From Vicinamibacteria bacterium (lineage in GTDB: Bacteria > Acidobacteriota > Vicinamibacteria > Fen-336): a DNA stretch of 56,650 bases. The translations under genes were made by a program, and so were the position numbers. Under the pieces are notes generated by a model. The model was not told the DNA's origin. It did not search any database and was given only the letters and a program-made list of their open reading frames with translations. Of the stretch, positions 8,444 to 16,196 are shown one piece after another. Where the stretch lies: NCBI GenBank assembly GCA_035570235.1, contig DATMML010000107.1:1-56650 (forward strand). The letters run 5' to 3'. The stretch's first letter is position 1. Every line of letters starts with the position of its first letter.

Positions 8444-8859
8444 CAGCGCCTCCTGCCTCTCAAGTATTACGCGGACGCAAAGAACTATAGCAGTGTCCCC
8501 GTCACGATTGACTCCCAATCGTCGGGCACCGAGTGCGTGAACTACAGCGAGGGGCTCGGTTGTGGGAACTTTAAAGATGGGCCCGCCCTACAGTCCACGA
8601 TCGTCCAGCAGAACTCTGTCGTGACGATTGTTGTGATCCGCGGCGGGAAGTGCGGACAGACCCCGCTAAGGGGTTTTGTGAATGGAGGGGACTTCTCACA
8701 ATTCAAACGTCTTGTGGCTCATTTATGTTGCAGACAGCTAACACCAGCAAGCTCGTTTTCGAATGAAGAGTTTCGGCTGGCCTCCTGCGACAACTAATTT
8801 AACCCGCATTCCCGCCCCCCCCCGCCGCCCCCGCCGGCCGTCTCGGGTATACTGCTCTC
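8444..8859. other. Long intergenic region with a possible ORF remnant
   Basis: This 416-bp stretch holds the leader of the lipoprotein gene and the -10 of the S41-family gene. Its GC content is clearly lower than that of neighbouring genes. From about 8460 to 8797 one plus-strand frame reads as a fairly ordinary protein composition (for example SSVPVTIDSQSSGTECVNY and NSVVTIVVIRGGKCGQ) and ends in TAA at 8795-8797. It has no start with a ribosome binding site and overlaps the lipoprotein gene upstream. I regard it as a possible decayed gene and do not call it. Confidence 0.3.
8848..8853 (+). promoter_or_regulatory. -10 box 6 nt before the S41-family start codon
   Basis: TATACT at 8848-8853 with the ATG at 8860. 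The transcription start would fall on or next to the initiation codon. No Shine-Dalgarno is present, which points to a leaderless message. Confidence 0.5.
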
Positions 8860-10023
8860 ATGAGTCCTCGCAGCCGCCTCCTCATCGCCGTCCTCTCCAC
8901 CGGTCTCATCGGCTACGTGGCCGTGGGCTCCCTGCTCGGCCGCGTCCTGGGGGACACAAGCTACGGCCAGCTCGCCGTATTCAACGAGGTCGTGCGTCTC
9001 GTCCTCGAGGCCTATGTGGAGCCGGTCAACCTGGACCGGGCCATGGCCGGGGCCCGCCTCGGCCTGGGCGATGCCTTGGACGGCGACAGCGGCTATCTGG
9101 ACCCCGAGGAGTTCCGCCTCTACCAGCAGCCGGCCAAGGAGACGGACGCCGAGATTGGCGCCGTGCTCACGCGCCGATTCGCGTTCCTCATGGTGGTCGC
9201 GGCCCGGCCGGGCTCCCCCGCCGAGCGCGCGGGCATCAAGAGCGGGGACATCATCCGGACGATCGACGGGAAGCACTCCCGGCCCCTGGCCGTGCCCACC
9301 GGCCAGCGGCTCCTGCGCGGCGCCCCCGGCTCCGTGGTCAAGCTCGGCATCCTGCGCGCGGGCAGCGATCCCCTCGAGGTCTCGGTGGTCCGGGAACGGC
9401 TGACCCCCGCCGCCCCCCACGGGAAAATGCTGGAGGACGGCACGGGCTACTTGAAGGTCGCGGAGTTCCCGGCCCGGGTGGCGGACGACGTGCGCAACGA
9501 GGTAGAAGCCCTGAAGCGCGGGGGCGCCAAGAGCCTGGTCCTGGACCTTCGCGACTCGGCCTACGGCCCGCCCGCGGAAGGGGTGAAGGTGGCCGAGGTC
9601 TTCGTCAAGGGCGGGGTGGTGGCCAAGCTCTCGGGCACCAAGGTGGCCGAGCAGGTCTTCACCGCCGACCCCGCGCGTTCGGCCTGGGACCGGCCCATGG
9701 CGGTCCTCGTGGACACGGGCACGGCGGGGGCGGCCGAGATCGTGGCCGCGGCCCTGCTCGATTCCGGCCGAGCCCCCGTGGTGGGCGAGCGGACGTTCGG
9801 CCGTGCCGGCGTCCAGAAGGCCGTGCCCCTGCCCGAGGGGGGATTGGTCCTGACCGTAGCCCGGTACTCCTCACCCAAGGGCACGGCGATCCACGGCAAG
9901 GGAGTCGAGCCCAGCGTGCCCGTGGCCTCGACCGAGGAGGGGCAGGAGCCGGGGACGAGCCACGACCCCATCCTCGAGAAGGCCCTTCAGCTCCTCGCGC
10001 AGCCGGCCAAGAAAGCGGCCTGA
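8860..10023 (+). CDS. S41 (C-terminal processing) peptidase homologue, catalytically degenerate
   Basis: A 387-residue exported or membrane-anchored protein: N-terminal hydrophobic segment (7-28), helical CTP N-domain, PDZ domain (about 97-180, with GSPAERAGIKSGDII) and an S41 core (about 195-350). In active CTPs the catalytic Ser lies in SASASEI and the Lys in FGKGxVQ. Here these read TAGAAEI (288-294) and FGRAGVQ (313-319): the Ser position is Gly290 and the Lys position is Arg315, 25 residues apart as in E. coli Prc; Gln319 is kept. The fold is otherwise well preserved, so it probably binds peptides or C-termini but does not cut by the usual dyad. The first codon lies 6 nt after a TATACT box. 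The gene stands alone. Confidence 0.88.
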   Translation: MSPRSRLLIAVLSTGLIGYVAVGSLLGRVLGDTSYGQLAVFNEVVRLVLEAYVEPVNLDRAMAGARLGLGDALDGDSGYLDPEEFRLYQQPAKETDAEIGAVLTRRFAFLMVVAARPGSPAERAGIKSGDIIRTIDGKHSRPLAVPTGQRLLRGAPGSVVKLGILRAGSDPLEVSVVRERLTPAAPHGKMLEDGTGYLKVAEFPARVADDVRNEVEALKRGGAKSLVLDLRDSAYGPPAEGVKVAEVFVKGGVVAKLSGTKVAEQVFTADPARSAWDRPMAVLVDTGTAGAAEIVAAALLDSGRAPVVGERTFGRAGVQKAVPLPEGGLVLTVARYSSPKGTAIHGKGVEPSVPVASTEEGQEPGTSHDPILEKALQLLAQPAKKAA

Positions 10024-10046
10024 GCGGCGCTCCTAGGGGGCGCTCA
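10021..10046. terminator. Short hairpin spanning both convergent stop codons
   Basis: TGAGCG at 10021 pairs with CGCTCA ending at 10046. The first TGA is the stop of the S41 gene and the last TCA is the stop of the HU gene, so one stem-loop carries both stops. There is no T-run; a bidirectional end is plausible but unproven. Confidence 0.35.
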
Positions 10047-10316
10047 GCGGACGGCGGACTTCAGCTCCTTGCCCGCCGTGAACTTGGGCACCCGTCGCGC
10101 CGAAATCTTGATGAGCGCTCCCGTCTGAGGGTTGCGGCCGGCGCGGGCGCGCCGCCTTGAAACGCCGAAGGTGCCGAAGCCGACGAGGGTCACCTTCTCT
10201 CCCTTCTTCAGGGCCTTGGTGACGTTGTCCAGCGCGGCATCTAGGGCCCGCCCCGCATCGGCCTTGGTGAGGCCCGAGTCCTTCGCCACCCGGGCAACAA
10301 GCTCCGCTTTGTTCAT
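10044..10316 (-). CDS. hup: HU-family DNA-binding protein
   Basis: A 90-residue protein with the standard HU/IHF layout: MNKAELVARVAKDSGLTKAD at the N-terminus, VTLVGFGTFGVSRRRARAGRNPQTG across the DNA-binding arm, and VPKFTAGKELKSAV at the C-terminus. HU dimers bend and compact DNA. The sequence matches homodimeric HU better than sequence-specific IHF, though I cannot separate these fully. It ends 20 bp from the convergent S41 gene and starts about 35 bp from the GWxTD gene, which lies upstream on the same strand and could be co-transcribed. Confidence 0.95.
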   Translation of the reverse strand: MNKAELVARVAKDSGLTKADAGRALDAALDNVTKALKKGEKVTLVGFGTFGVSRRRARAGRNPQTGALIKISARRVPKFTAGKELKSAVR

Positions 10317-10351
10317 GTCGGGCTCCTCTTCCTCTAGGGCTTGATCTCGCT

Positions 10352-11773
10352 CTAGGGCTTGATCTCGAAGGGAACCTCTTGGGCCACGTCCTTCTTGGCC
10401 AGCTTGTCCGTCACCTTGATCTGCACCACGTACTTGCCGGGCTCATACTTCCCTAGCGGCACCGGCCCCACCACGTTGCCGCCGATCACGGTCTCGATGG
10501 TCTGCTCGGGGGCCTTGGCCACCGGCGCCTTCCCGTCCCGGAGGATGCTGAGGATCGCGCTGCCGGAGGCCTTGCCGGTGGCGTCGTCGACCTTGAGGTC
10601 GTAGAACTGGTAGAAGATGGAAATGGAGTCGCTCTTCGTGAACGTCTGTCCGAAATGCGGGATGAGACGCGCCGTCCCGAGCGTGAAAGCGCCGTAGGGG
10701 TTCTGGGGATCGGGGTTGCTGCCCGCGGGGAGGTCCTCCACGTCCTGGAGCAGAAGCACGGTCCCGAGCGACAGCTCGCCCTTGTTGAAGGCCGGGACCT
10801 CGAGCGGAATCGTGGCCACCGAGCCCTTGCCCGTCTTCTCGTCCAGGGCGCCCGCGCGGAGCGTGTACTTGCCCGGCTTCAGGCCCATGCGGTACGAGGC
10901 CACCAGGGCGCCGTCGACGACGGGGGCGACGGTGGTCTGCTCCGCGAAGGCGGCCGCCTTCCCGCTCTCGTCCAGGGCCTGGGCGACCACCACGACCTTG
11001 GCCGTCTTCTTGCCTCCGACCTCCTCGACGGTGAGGCCCGCCGCCTCCCCCCGGACCAGCCCCAGAACCGCGCTCCCTCCGTCCAGCACCTTCAGGAATC
11101 CGACCTGGGTGGCGACCGGGAAGTCCTGGCGGGGGGCCTTGAGCAGGGCCTGGGCGGCCGTGGGCTTGGGCAGAAGATCCGCCAGCTTGACCAGGCGCCC
11201 GTCCTTGGTCAGGCGGTAGTCGATGTTGGGGTGGGCGATCCTCTGCTCCGCCACCCGATTGAGCTGCTCGGAGACCCGGCTGCCCATGGGAAAGCGACAC
11301 TCGGTGTCGAAAACAATCTCGGCCTTTCCGCCCGTGAAGGTCTGGTTAGGCCGGTCCTTGTAGATCCACGTCTCCGCGGGGCGGAGGCCCGGGCTCACCG
11401 TCCCTTCCTCTTTCTTGATCTCGTCCGGCTTGCCCAGGAGGATGAAGACGCGGCCGCAGTCGCTCGTCGAGCCGGGACGGCCCGCGACCTTGTACTTTGT
11501 GTCCGCCTCCGCGACCGCCTTTTGGTATTCGGCCTGATACTCGTTCGTGGAGGCCTCGAGGTCAGGGTTGCGGCGGGCCCAGAAGATCTTCTGGAACTCC
11601 AGCCGGTCGGCCTTGTCCTTCAGGTTGCGGAACGATTTCTCCTCGTCCGTGAGCATGATGGGCTTTACTTCGTCCAGCCACTTCTTGTCTTCCTTGTCGA
11701 GGGCCACGAGCACCCTGGGCACGCTCAGACCAAGGACGGCCACGGCAAGCCACCACTTCGGGCGCACGCTCAT
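10352..11773 (-). CDS. Secreted GWxTD-domain protein
   Basis: 473 residues from ATG 11773, which has an AGGAG ribosome binding site about 9 nt upstream and opens with a Sec signal (RPKWWLAVAVLGLSVPRVLVA). Residues about 30-150 match the GWxTD domain: KKWLDEVKPIMLTDEEKSFRNL, EFQKIFWARRNPD, and a following CGRVFILLGKPDEI segment. The family is common in Acidobacteriota and some Bacteroidota and Gemmatimonadota; its function is not established. The rest is two or more beta-sandwich-like regions (KPGKYTLRAGALDEKTGKG; GKYVVQIKVTD) expected in the periplasm. It is divergent from the transpeptidase gene. A TAGAAT box lies 28 nt upstream of the start. Confidence 0.88.
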   Translation of the reverse strand: MSVRPKWWLAVAVLGLSVPRVLVALDKEDKKWLDEVKPIMLTDEEKSFRNLKDKADRLEFQKIFWARRNPDLEASTNEYQAEYQKAVAEADTKYKVAGRPGSTSDCGRVFILLGKPDEIKKEEGTVSPGLRPAETWIYKDRPNQTFTGGKAEIVFDTECRFPMGSRVSEQLNRVAEQRIAHPNIDYRLTKDGRLVKLADLLPKPTAAQALLKAPRQDFPVATQVGFLKVLDGGSAVLGLVRGEAAGLTVEEVGGKKTAKVVVVAQALDESGKAAAFAEQTTVAPVVDGALVASYRMGLKPGKYTLRAGALDEKTGKGSVATIPLEVPAFNKGELSLGTVLLLQDVEDLPAGSNPDPQNPYGAFTLGTARLIPHFGQTFTKSDSISIFYQFYDLKVDDATGKASGSAILSILRDGKAPVAKAPEQTIETVIGGNVVGPVPLGKYEPGKYVVQIKVTDKLAKKDVAQEVPFEIKP

Positions 11774-11801
11774 GCTCGGCTCTCCTTCTCCGAAAGGCGG
11801 G

Positions 11802-11807
11802 ATTCTA
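11802..11807 (-). promoter_or_regulatory. -10 box of the GWxTD gene
   Basis: TAGAAT read on the minus strand, 28 nt before the ATG at 11773. Unlike the leaderless-type genes nearby, this leader has room for, and contains, a Shine-Dalgarno. Confidence 0.4.
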
Positions 11808-11883
11808 TAGGGGGAGCGCTCGGGGGACAAGGGCCAGAAGCCTCCGCCGCGCGGGCGGCCGGGACGGAGCCGCGGATCCATGT

Positions 11884-11889
11884 TAGTCT
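11884..11889 (+). promoter_or_regulatory. -10-like box 9 nt before the transpeptidase start
   Basis: TAGTCT at 11884-11889, ATG at 11899. No good Shine-Dalgarno separates them, so this belongs to the group of short-leader or leaderless candidates. Confidence 0.35.
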
Positions 11890-11898
11890 CGGAGCACA

Positions 11899-12906
11899 AT
11901 GAGGATCAGGCTGGGCGGGCTGCTGCTGCTTTTTTCCCTCGCGGCCGCCGCGCTCCCTGCGGCCTCTCCCTCCGCCCCGCACGTCCGGCCTCCCGCCGTC
12001 GTCCTGCCCCTGGTGATTGCGCCCCCCGGCGCGTCCGAGCGGGACCTCGCCGTGGGCGAGGCCTGCCGCCGCGAGCTGGAGGGCACGGGCGGGGCCGCGG
12101 TGGCGATGGACCCGCGCACGGGCCGGGTGCTCGTGGTCGTGAATCCCGGCAACGCGCTCCTAAGGGCCTACCAGCCCTGCTCGGTCTTCAAGATCGTGGT
12201 CGCCATCGCCGGCCTGTCGGAAGGCGTGATCACGCCCGAGACCACCTACACCTGCCAGAAGGGCTGCAACCTGTGGCCCGGGCACGGGGTCATCAGCCTG
12301 CGGCGGGCCCTGGCCGTCTCCTGCAACACTTATTTCGAGTGGATCGGTGAGCAGCTCGGCTACGAGAAGATCCAGCGCTACGCCCACCTCCTCGGCCTCG
12401 GATCCCCCTCCGGCATCAATCTCACCGGGGAGACGGCGGGTCGGGTGCCGGAAGCGGTGCGGCCGGAGCTGGTCGGGCACCTCTCGAGCCACGCGGCGGG
12501 AATCACGACCACCGCGGTGCAGCTCGCGGTCCTGCTCTCCGCCGCCATCAACGGCGGGGTCGTCTTCCAGCCGCAGGTGGGGGGACCCGACGACTTCGTG
12601 CCCAAGGAGCGCTGGCGGCTTCCGGAGGGGACCCGGCTGGATGGCCTGGCCGAGGGGTTCCTGGGCGCCGTGAACGAGGGCAGCGCGGCCAGCGCGTTCG
12701 ACCCCGACATTGTGGTGGCCGGGAAGACGGGCTCGTGTTCCCAGCTCGGGTGGTTCGCCTCTTACGCGCCCGCCGACCGCCCCGAGCTTGTGATCGTGGT
12801 CTTCATGAGGCGCGGCAACGGGCACCGCGCCTCAGCCGTGGCGGGCCGCATCTACCAGGACCTCTACAAGGGCGGAAGCCCCACCGCCGCCTCCGGCGGG
12901 TTCTGA
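11899..12906 (+). CDS. Stand-alone penicillin-binding transpeptidase domain protein
   Basis: 335 residues: a Sec signal (GGLLLLFSLAAAALPAA), a short linker and one transpeptidase domain. All three active-site motifs are present: SVFK (95-98), SCN (141-143) and KTG (276-278). There is no transglycosylase or dimerisation domain, so it is shorter than PBP2/PBP3. The domain begins AVAMDPRTGRVLVVVNPGNA, typical of PBP transpeptidases; class D beta-lactamase-like proteins share the fold and are the alternative. It probably acts on peptidoglycan peptides in the periplasm or binds beta-lactams. It is divergent from the GWxTD gene and convergent with the PEGA gene, with only 7 bp between the two. Confidence 0.85.
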   Translation: MRIRLGGLLLLFSLAAAALPAASPSAPHVRPPAVVLPLVIAPPGASERDLAVGEACRRELEGTGGAAVAMDPRTGRVLVVVNPGNALLRAYQPCSVFKIVVAIAGLSEGVITPETTYTCQKGCNLWPGHGVISLRRALAVSCNTYFEWIGEQLGYEKIQRYAHLLGLGSPSGINLTGETAGRVPEAVRPELVGHLSSHAAGITTTAVQLAVLLSAAINGGVVFQPQVGGPDDFVPKERWRLPEGTRLDGLAEGFLGAVNEGSAASAFDPDIVVAGKTGSCSQLGWFASYAPADRPELVIVVFMRRGNGHRASAVAGRIYQDLYKGGSPTAASGGF

Positions 12907-12913
12907 CCCCGAC

Positions 12914-13972
12914 CTAGGGACGCTGCAGCTCAACCCTCAGGTCACGGGTCCGTCCGGCCTCGACATCGACGTCACGGTCGTCCGTCCGGAATCCGGGGCG
13001 CACGATCTCCAGCCGATGCCGTCCGGGGGGCAGCTCCAGCTCTCCGACCTGGCGCGCCGTCCCTCGGAACTGGCCGTCCACGTACACAGAGGCGTCGGCC
13101 GGCTGCACGTCTAGGCGCAGGCGGCCTGAGTCGCGCACCTCGACGCGGACACGGTCGCGGTCATGCCGCTCGTCTCCGGAGACGTCGCGGTCCCGCTCGG
13201 CGGGACGGGCGTGGTCGTCGTACCGCTCCGCGGGACGGGCGCGGTCGTCGTTCCGCTCGGCGTCGGTTCCCAGGTCTCCGGCCAGGTCCTCGACGGGATC
13301 CTCGCCCGATCCTTTGACCATGTCGAAGCGGATCTTGAGGGTCGATCCCGCGCCCACATACACCCTCATGCTGTGCGTCCGGTAGCCCTCCAGCTTCAGC
13401 GTGATCAAGTGGCGACCGGGGGAGACGTGCAGCCGCTGGAACAAGCCGTCGAAGTCGTCCGCCACCCCTGCGTAGTAGCCGTCCACGAAGACCCGCGTCT
13501 TGTCCGGGTTCACCATCACCCGGAGGCTGGCGCGGTCGCCGTAGCGAGAGCCGTAGTAGCCGGGAGCGCCGTAGTAACCCCCGTAATACCCGCCGCCGTA
13601 GTACCCACCGCCGTAATACCCGCTGAAGTAGAAGGGGTCGTAGAAGTAGGGCCAGCCGTAGTAGAAGGACCCGAAGAAGCGGGGAGAGTAGTAGGGGCGG
13701 TAGAAGCGGGAACCCCCGTAGAAGCCACCCCCGTAGAAGCCGGCCGTCCCCGTGCCCGCCCGCGGATGGCGGCTCTCGGCGAGGGTCCTGCCCGAACTCC
13801 CCGAACTCGAGGACCGAGGAGAGGCGACACCCGCGTTATGCGTCCCGGGCGACGAGAAGGAGTGCCCGCCAGACGACCCGCCGCCGCCGCCATGCTGGCC
13901 GTGATCGGCCCATAGCGGTAGGGCGGCCAGGCTCCCAAGAGCCAGAGCAAGTGCCACGTGTCGTACCGTCAT
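12914..13972 (-). CDS. PEGA-domain protein with Tyr/Gly-rich and Arg/Asp-rich repeats
   Basis: 352 residues from ATG 13972, chosen because GGTGGAGG lies just upstream; the in-frame GTG 12 nt earlier is inside that site. Order: Sec signal (to ...LPLWA), a Gly/Ser-rich stretch, a low-complexity Tyr/Gly region (about 85-145, with YYGGGYYGG repeats), a PEGA domain (about 155-220, VNPDKTRVFVDGYYAGVADDFDG), an acidic/basic hydrophilic spacer with AERxDDxARP repeats, and a second PEGA domain (LDVQPADASVYVDGQFRGTARQ). PEGA modules are small beta-sandwiches found in surface-layer-linked and envelope proteins. The protein is exported and probably stays at the cell surface or in the periplasm. Function is unknown. 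Confidence 0.85.
   Translation of the reverse strand: MTVRHVALALALGSLAALPLWADHGQHGGGGGSSGGHSFSSPGTHNAGVASPRSSSSGSSGRTLAESRHPRAGTGTAGFYGGGFYGGSRFYRPYYSPRFFGSFYYGWPYFYDPFYFSGYYGGGYYGGGYYGGYYGAPGYYGSRYGDRASLRVMVNPDKTRVFVDGYYAGVADDFDGLFQRLHVSPGRHLITLKLEGYRTHSMRVYVGAGSTLKIRFDMVKGSGEDPVEDLAGDLGTDAERNDDRARPAERYDDHARPAERDRDVSGDERHDRDRVRVEVRDSGRLRLDVQPADASVYVDGQFRGTARQVGELELPPGRHRLEIVRPGFRTDDRDVDVEAGRTRDLRVELQRP
13201..13260. repeat. Two-copy 30-bp tandem repeat inside the PEGA gene
   Basis: Bases 13201-13230 and 13231-13260 are near-identical units beginning cgggacgggcg. They encode the consecutive AERxDDxARP decapeptides of the spacer. A third, diverged copy follows on the 5' side (AERDRDVSG). The unit keeps the frame. 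Confidence 0.8.
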
Positions 13973-14187
13973 TGCTGCCTCCACCTTTCATACGGGTCGC
14001 GAGACATATCCCGACCAAACCGAATTGCAAGCCCCGTGCCGACACCGGCGGGCTCGCGCCCGCCCGTAATGTCAATCGTATCAAGGGCTCGCGGCGGGAA
14101 CGGCGGGACCGTCCGTCCCTTTCGACGGACATGGGTGTCGACGCGAGACGGCACCCCCAAAGCTCATGGGAGCGAAGGCCGAACCCC

Positions 14188-14193
14188 TATACT
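14188..14193 (+). promoter_or_regulatory. -10 box of lpxB
   Basis: TATACT at 14188-14193. An in-frame GTG lies 9 nt downstream (14203) and the conserved ATG 21 nt downstream (14215). No Shine-Dalgarno is visible for either, so the message is leaderless or has a very short leader. Confidence 0.45.
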
Positions 14194-14214
14194 GTCAATC
14201 CAGTGAGCAGCACC

Positions 14215-15342
14215 ATGCGTCTCCTTGTCTCCTGCGGCGAGCCCTCCGGCGACCTCTATGGCGGCGAGCTGCTTCGGCACCTTCGCCTCCTCCTGCCGGA
14301 GCTGGAGGTCTTTGGCCTCGGCGGCGACCGGCTGCGGGAGCAGGAGGTTCACCTCCTGGCCCACGTTCGGGATCTGGCCGTCGTGGGCCTGCTCGAGGTC
14401 CTTTCCCACCTGCGGAGGATCCGCGGCGTTTTTCGGGGGCTCCTCGCCGAGGTCGACCGGAAGCCGCCCGATCTTGCCGTCCTCATCGACTACCCGGACT
14501 TCAACCTGCGCCTGGCCCGCGAGCTCAACCGCCGGGGCGTGCGCGTCCTCTACTACGTCTCGCCCCAGATCTGGGCCTGGCGCCGCGGCCGCATAAGGAC
14601 CATCCGGGAGGCGGTCTCCCAGATGCTCGTCATCTTTCCCTTCGAGGAGCCCCTTTATAAGGAGGCGGGCGTTCCCGTCACCTTCGTGGGCCATCCCCTG
14701 GTGGATCTGGTGCGGCCCGCGCCCGACCGCGCCGCCTTCCTCGCCAGCCTCGGTCTGGACCCGTCGCGGCCCGTGGTGGCGGTGCTGCCCGGCAGCCGCA
14801 GGAAGGAGATCGCCCACAACCTCCCGCCCCTTCTGGGCGCCCTCCGCTTGCTCGCCCAAGCCCGGCCCGATGCGCAGTTCCTGCTCGCGGCCGCGCCCTC
14901 GATCGACGCGGCTGCCCTCGAAGGCCAGCTCTCTGGCCTCCCCGTCCGCCTCGTCCAGGACAAGACCCACGCCGTCCTCGGCGCGGCCACCCTCGCCCTG
15001 GTGGCCTCCGGGACCGCGACCGTGGAGGCGGCTCTCCTGGGGACGCCCATGATTGTGGTCTACCGCCTGTCGGCCCTCACCTACGCCCTCGGTCGGCCCC
15101 TGGTTCGGGTCCCCCACGTCGCCATGGCCAACCTGATCGCCGGAGAGCGCCTGGCGCCCGAGCTTATCCAGGGTGGCTTCACCCCGGAGCGGGTTGCGGC
15201 GGAGGCGCTCGGCCTCCTGGGCGATCCGGCAAGGCTCGCGGGCATGAGGGAGGCGCTCGGCGAGGTCCGGCGGCGCCTCGGTCCGCCAGGGGCCTCCGCC
15301 CGGGCGGCCGAAATCGTCCGGGCCAACCTCCCTCCAAAATAG
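14215..15342 (+). CDS. lpxB: Lipid-A-disaccharide synthase
   Basis: 375 residues from ATG 14215, normal for LpxB; an in-frame GTG at 14203 would add four residues and would be the choice if the mRNA is leaderless. The enzyme joins lipid X to UDP-2,3-diacylglucosamine to form the lipid A disaccharide at the inner face of the membrane. Signatures include SCGEPSGDLYGGELL at the N-terminus, IDYPDFNLRLA, YYVSPQIWAWRRGRI, VGHPLVD, LPGSRRKEI, LVASGTATVEAALLGTPMIVVYR and VPHVAMANLIAG near the C-terminus. Its presence shows that the organism makes lipid A. The other lpx genes are not adjacent, so it stands apart from the usual cluster. Confidence 0.96.
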   Translation: MRLLVSCGEPSGDLYGGELLRHLRLLLPELEVFGLGGDRLREQEVHLLAHVRDLAVVGLLEVLSHLRRIRGVFRGLLAEVDRKPPDLAVLIDYPDFNLRLARELNRRGVRVLYYVSPQIWAWRRGRIRTIREAVSQMLVIFPFEEPLYKEAGVPVTFVGHPLVDLVRPAPDRAAFLASLGLDPSRPVVAVLPGSRRKEIAHNLPPLLGALRLLAQARPDAQFLLAAAPSIDAAALEGQLSGLPVRLVQDKTHAVLGAATLALVASGTATVEAALLGTPMIVVYRLSALTYALGRPLVRVPHVAMANLIAGERLAPELIQGGFTPERVAAEALGLLGDPARLAGMREALGEVRRRLGPPGASARAAEIVRANLPPK

Positions 15343-15414
15343 CAGAAAAAGGTTGACAGCAAGGACAGTTATGGCTGACCATATGAAGCGCTTTCTAGTG
15401 GAGAGGGGCCGTCT

Positions 15415-16125
15415 ATGTGGAAGACAGTACTTTTGGGGCTGTCGGTGGTCAGCCTAGCCGGCTGCAGCGAGACCCTCCTCACGGAGCAGCTTCCGACCCG
15501 GGCGAACCCCAACCCGGTCGTGGTACCGCTCCCCGGCGCGACTCCTCTTGCTTTCTTACCCGGGCCGAGCCCAACACCGGCGCCGGGCCCCACACCGGGG
15601 CCGAGCCCCACCCCCAAGCCGTCACCGTCACCAGGATCTCCGACTCCCAACCCCGCCCCCACGCCCGGCCCCACGCCCAGCCCGACGCCCGCACCAGGCT
15701 CCACGGACCCCAACCTCGATCCATCCTCCTGCAAGAACCCCGTACCGGGGCCCGTGGTCCGCATCGACGTCACGGTCCACATCGTGGGCGCCAATCGATT
15801 GATCCTGGACTCGACCCCGCTGGTCGGCCCGGACGCGGCCTACTGCCAGCAGATCGGCTTCACGGATGGGAGACGCTACTGCCCGACGCGTCCCGAGGGC
15901 CATCCCCAGCACGCGGCCTGCGATGCCCTGGCCGTCGGGATCTCTCCCGACACCGGCCGCGTGGGGCCGACCTGGGACTACAACGGCCAGCCCTGCGTCG
16001 GCGGGCCCTGTGAGAACCATCCGGACAACCAGTTCCTGGTGATGGCCTTCAAGCCGGGGACGTTCGAGGCCTGCATCCTGAGGACCGGGGTCTGCGGGGC
16101 GATCACCGTGAACAACGTCCCCTGA
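15415..16125 (+). CDS. Putative lipoprotein with proline-rich linker (1 of 2)
   Basis: 236 residues: lipoprotein signal MWKTVLLGLSVVSLAGC (lipobox LAGC), a linker of about 50 residues of PxP repeats (PSPTPAPGPTPGPSPTP), then a C-terminal domain with six or more cysteines (CKNP, YCQQ, YCPT, AACDA, CVGGPCEN, ACILRTGVC) that could form disulfides in the periplasm. It starts at ATG 15415 with GAGAGGGG not far upstream. A TTGACA sits at 15353-15358 but I find no good -10 at the right distance. The next gene encodes a second lipoprotein with the same layout but a different end domain. The C-terminal domain is not one I recognise. Confidence 0.75.
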   Translation: MWKTVLLGLSVVSLAGCSETLLTEQLPTRANPNPVVVPLPGATPLAFLPGPSPTPAPGPTPGPSPTPKPSPSPGSPTPNPAPTPGPTPSPTPAPGSTDPNLDPSSCKNPVPGPVVRIDVTVHIVGANRLILDSTPLVGPDAAYCQQIGFTDGRRYCPTRPEGHPQHAACDALAVGISPDTGRVGPTWDYNGQPCVGGPCENHPDNQFLVMAFKPGTFEACILRTGVCGAITVNNVP

Positions 16126-16196
16126 GTGTGACCCCGGGCACCGCGGCCCGGGGGCCAATGGCAGTACACTCCTCAGGGTGTCGTCGGGAGGCGGGC

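Noticed and set aside
8300-8797. A 165-codon plus-strand frame
   Set aside because: Its first third is antisense to the lipoprotein gene and it has no start with a ribosome binding site. Only the end looks protein-like, so it is described as a possible remnant.
15353-15358. TTGACA before the first proline-linker lipoprotein
   Set aside because: No hexamer resembling a -10 occurs 16-18 nt downstream, so I do not call a promoter.
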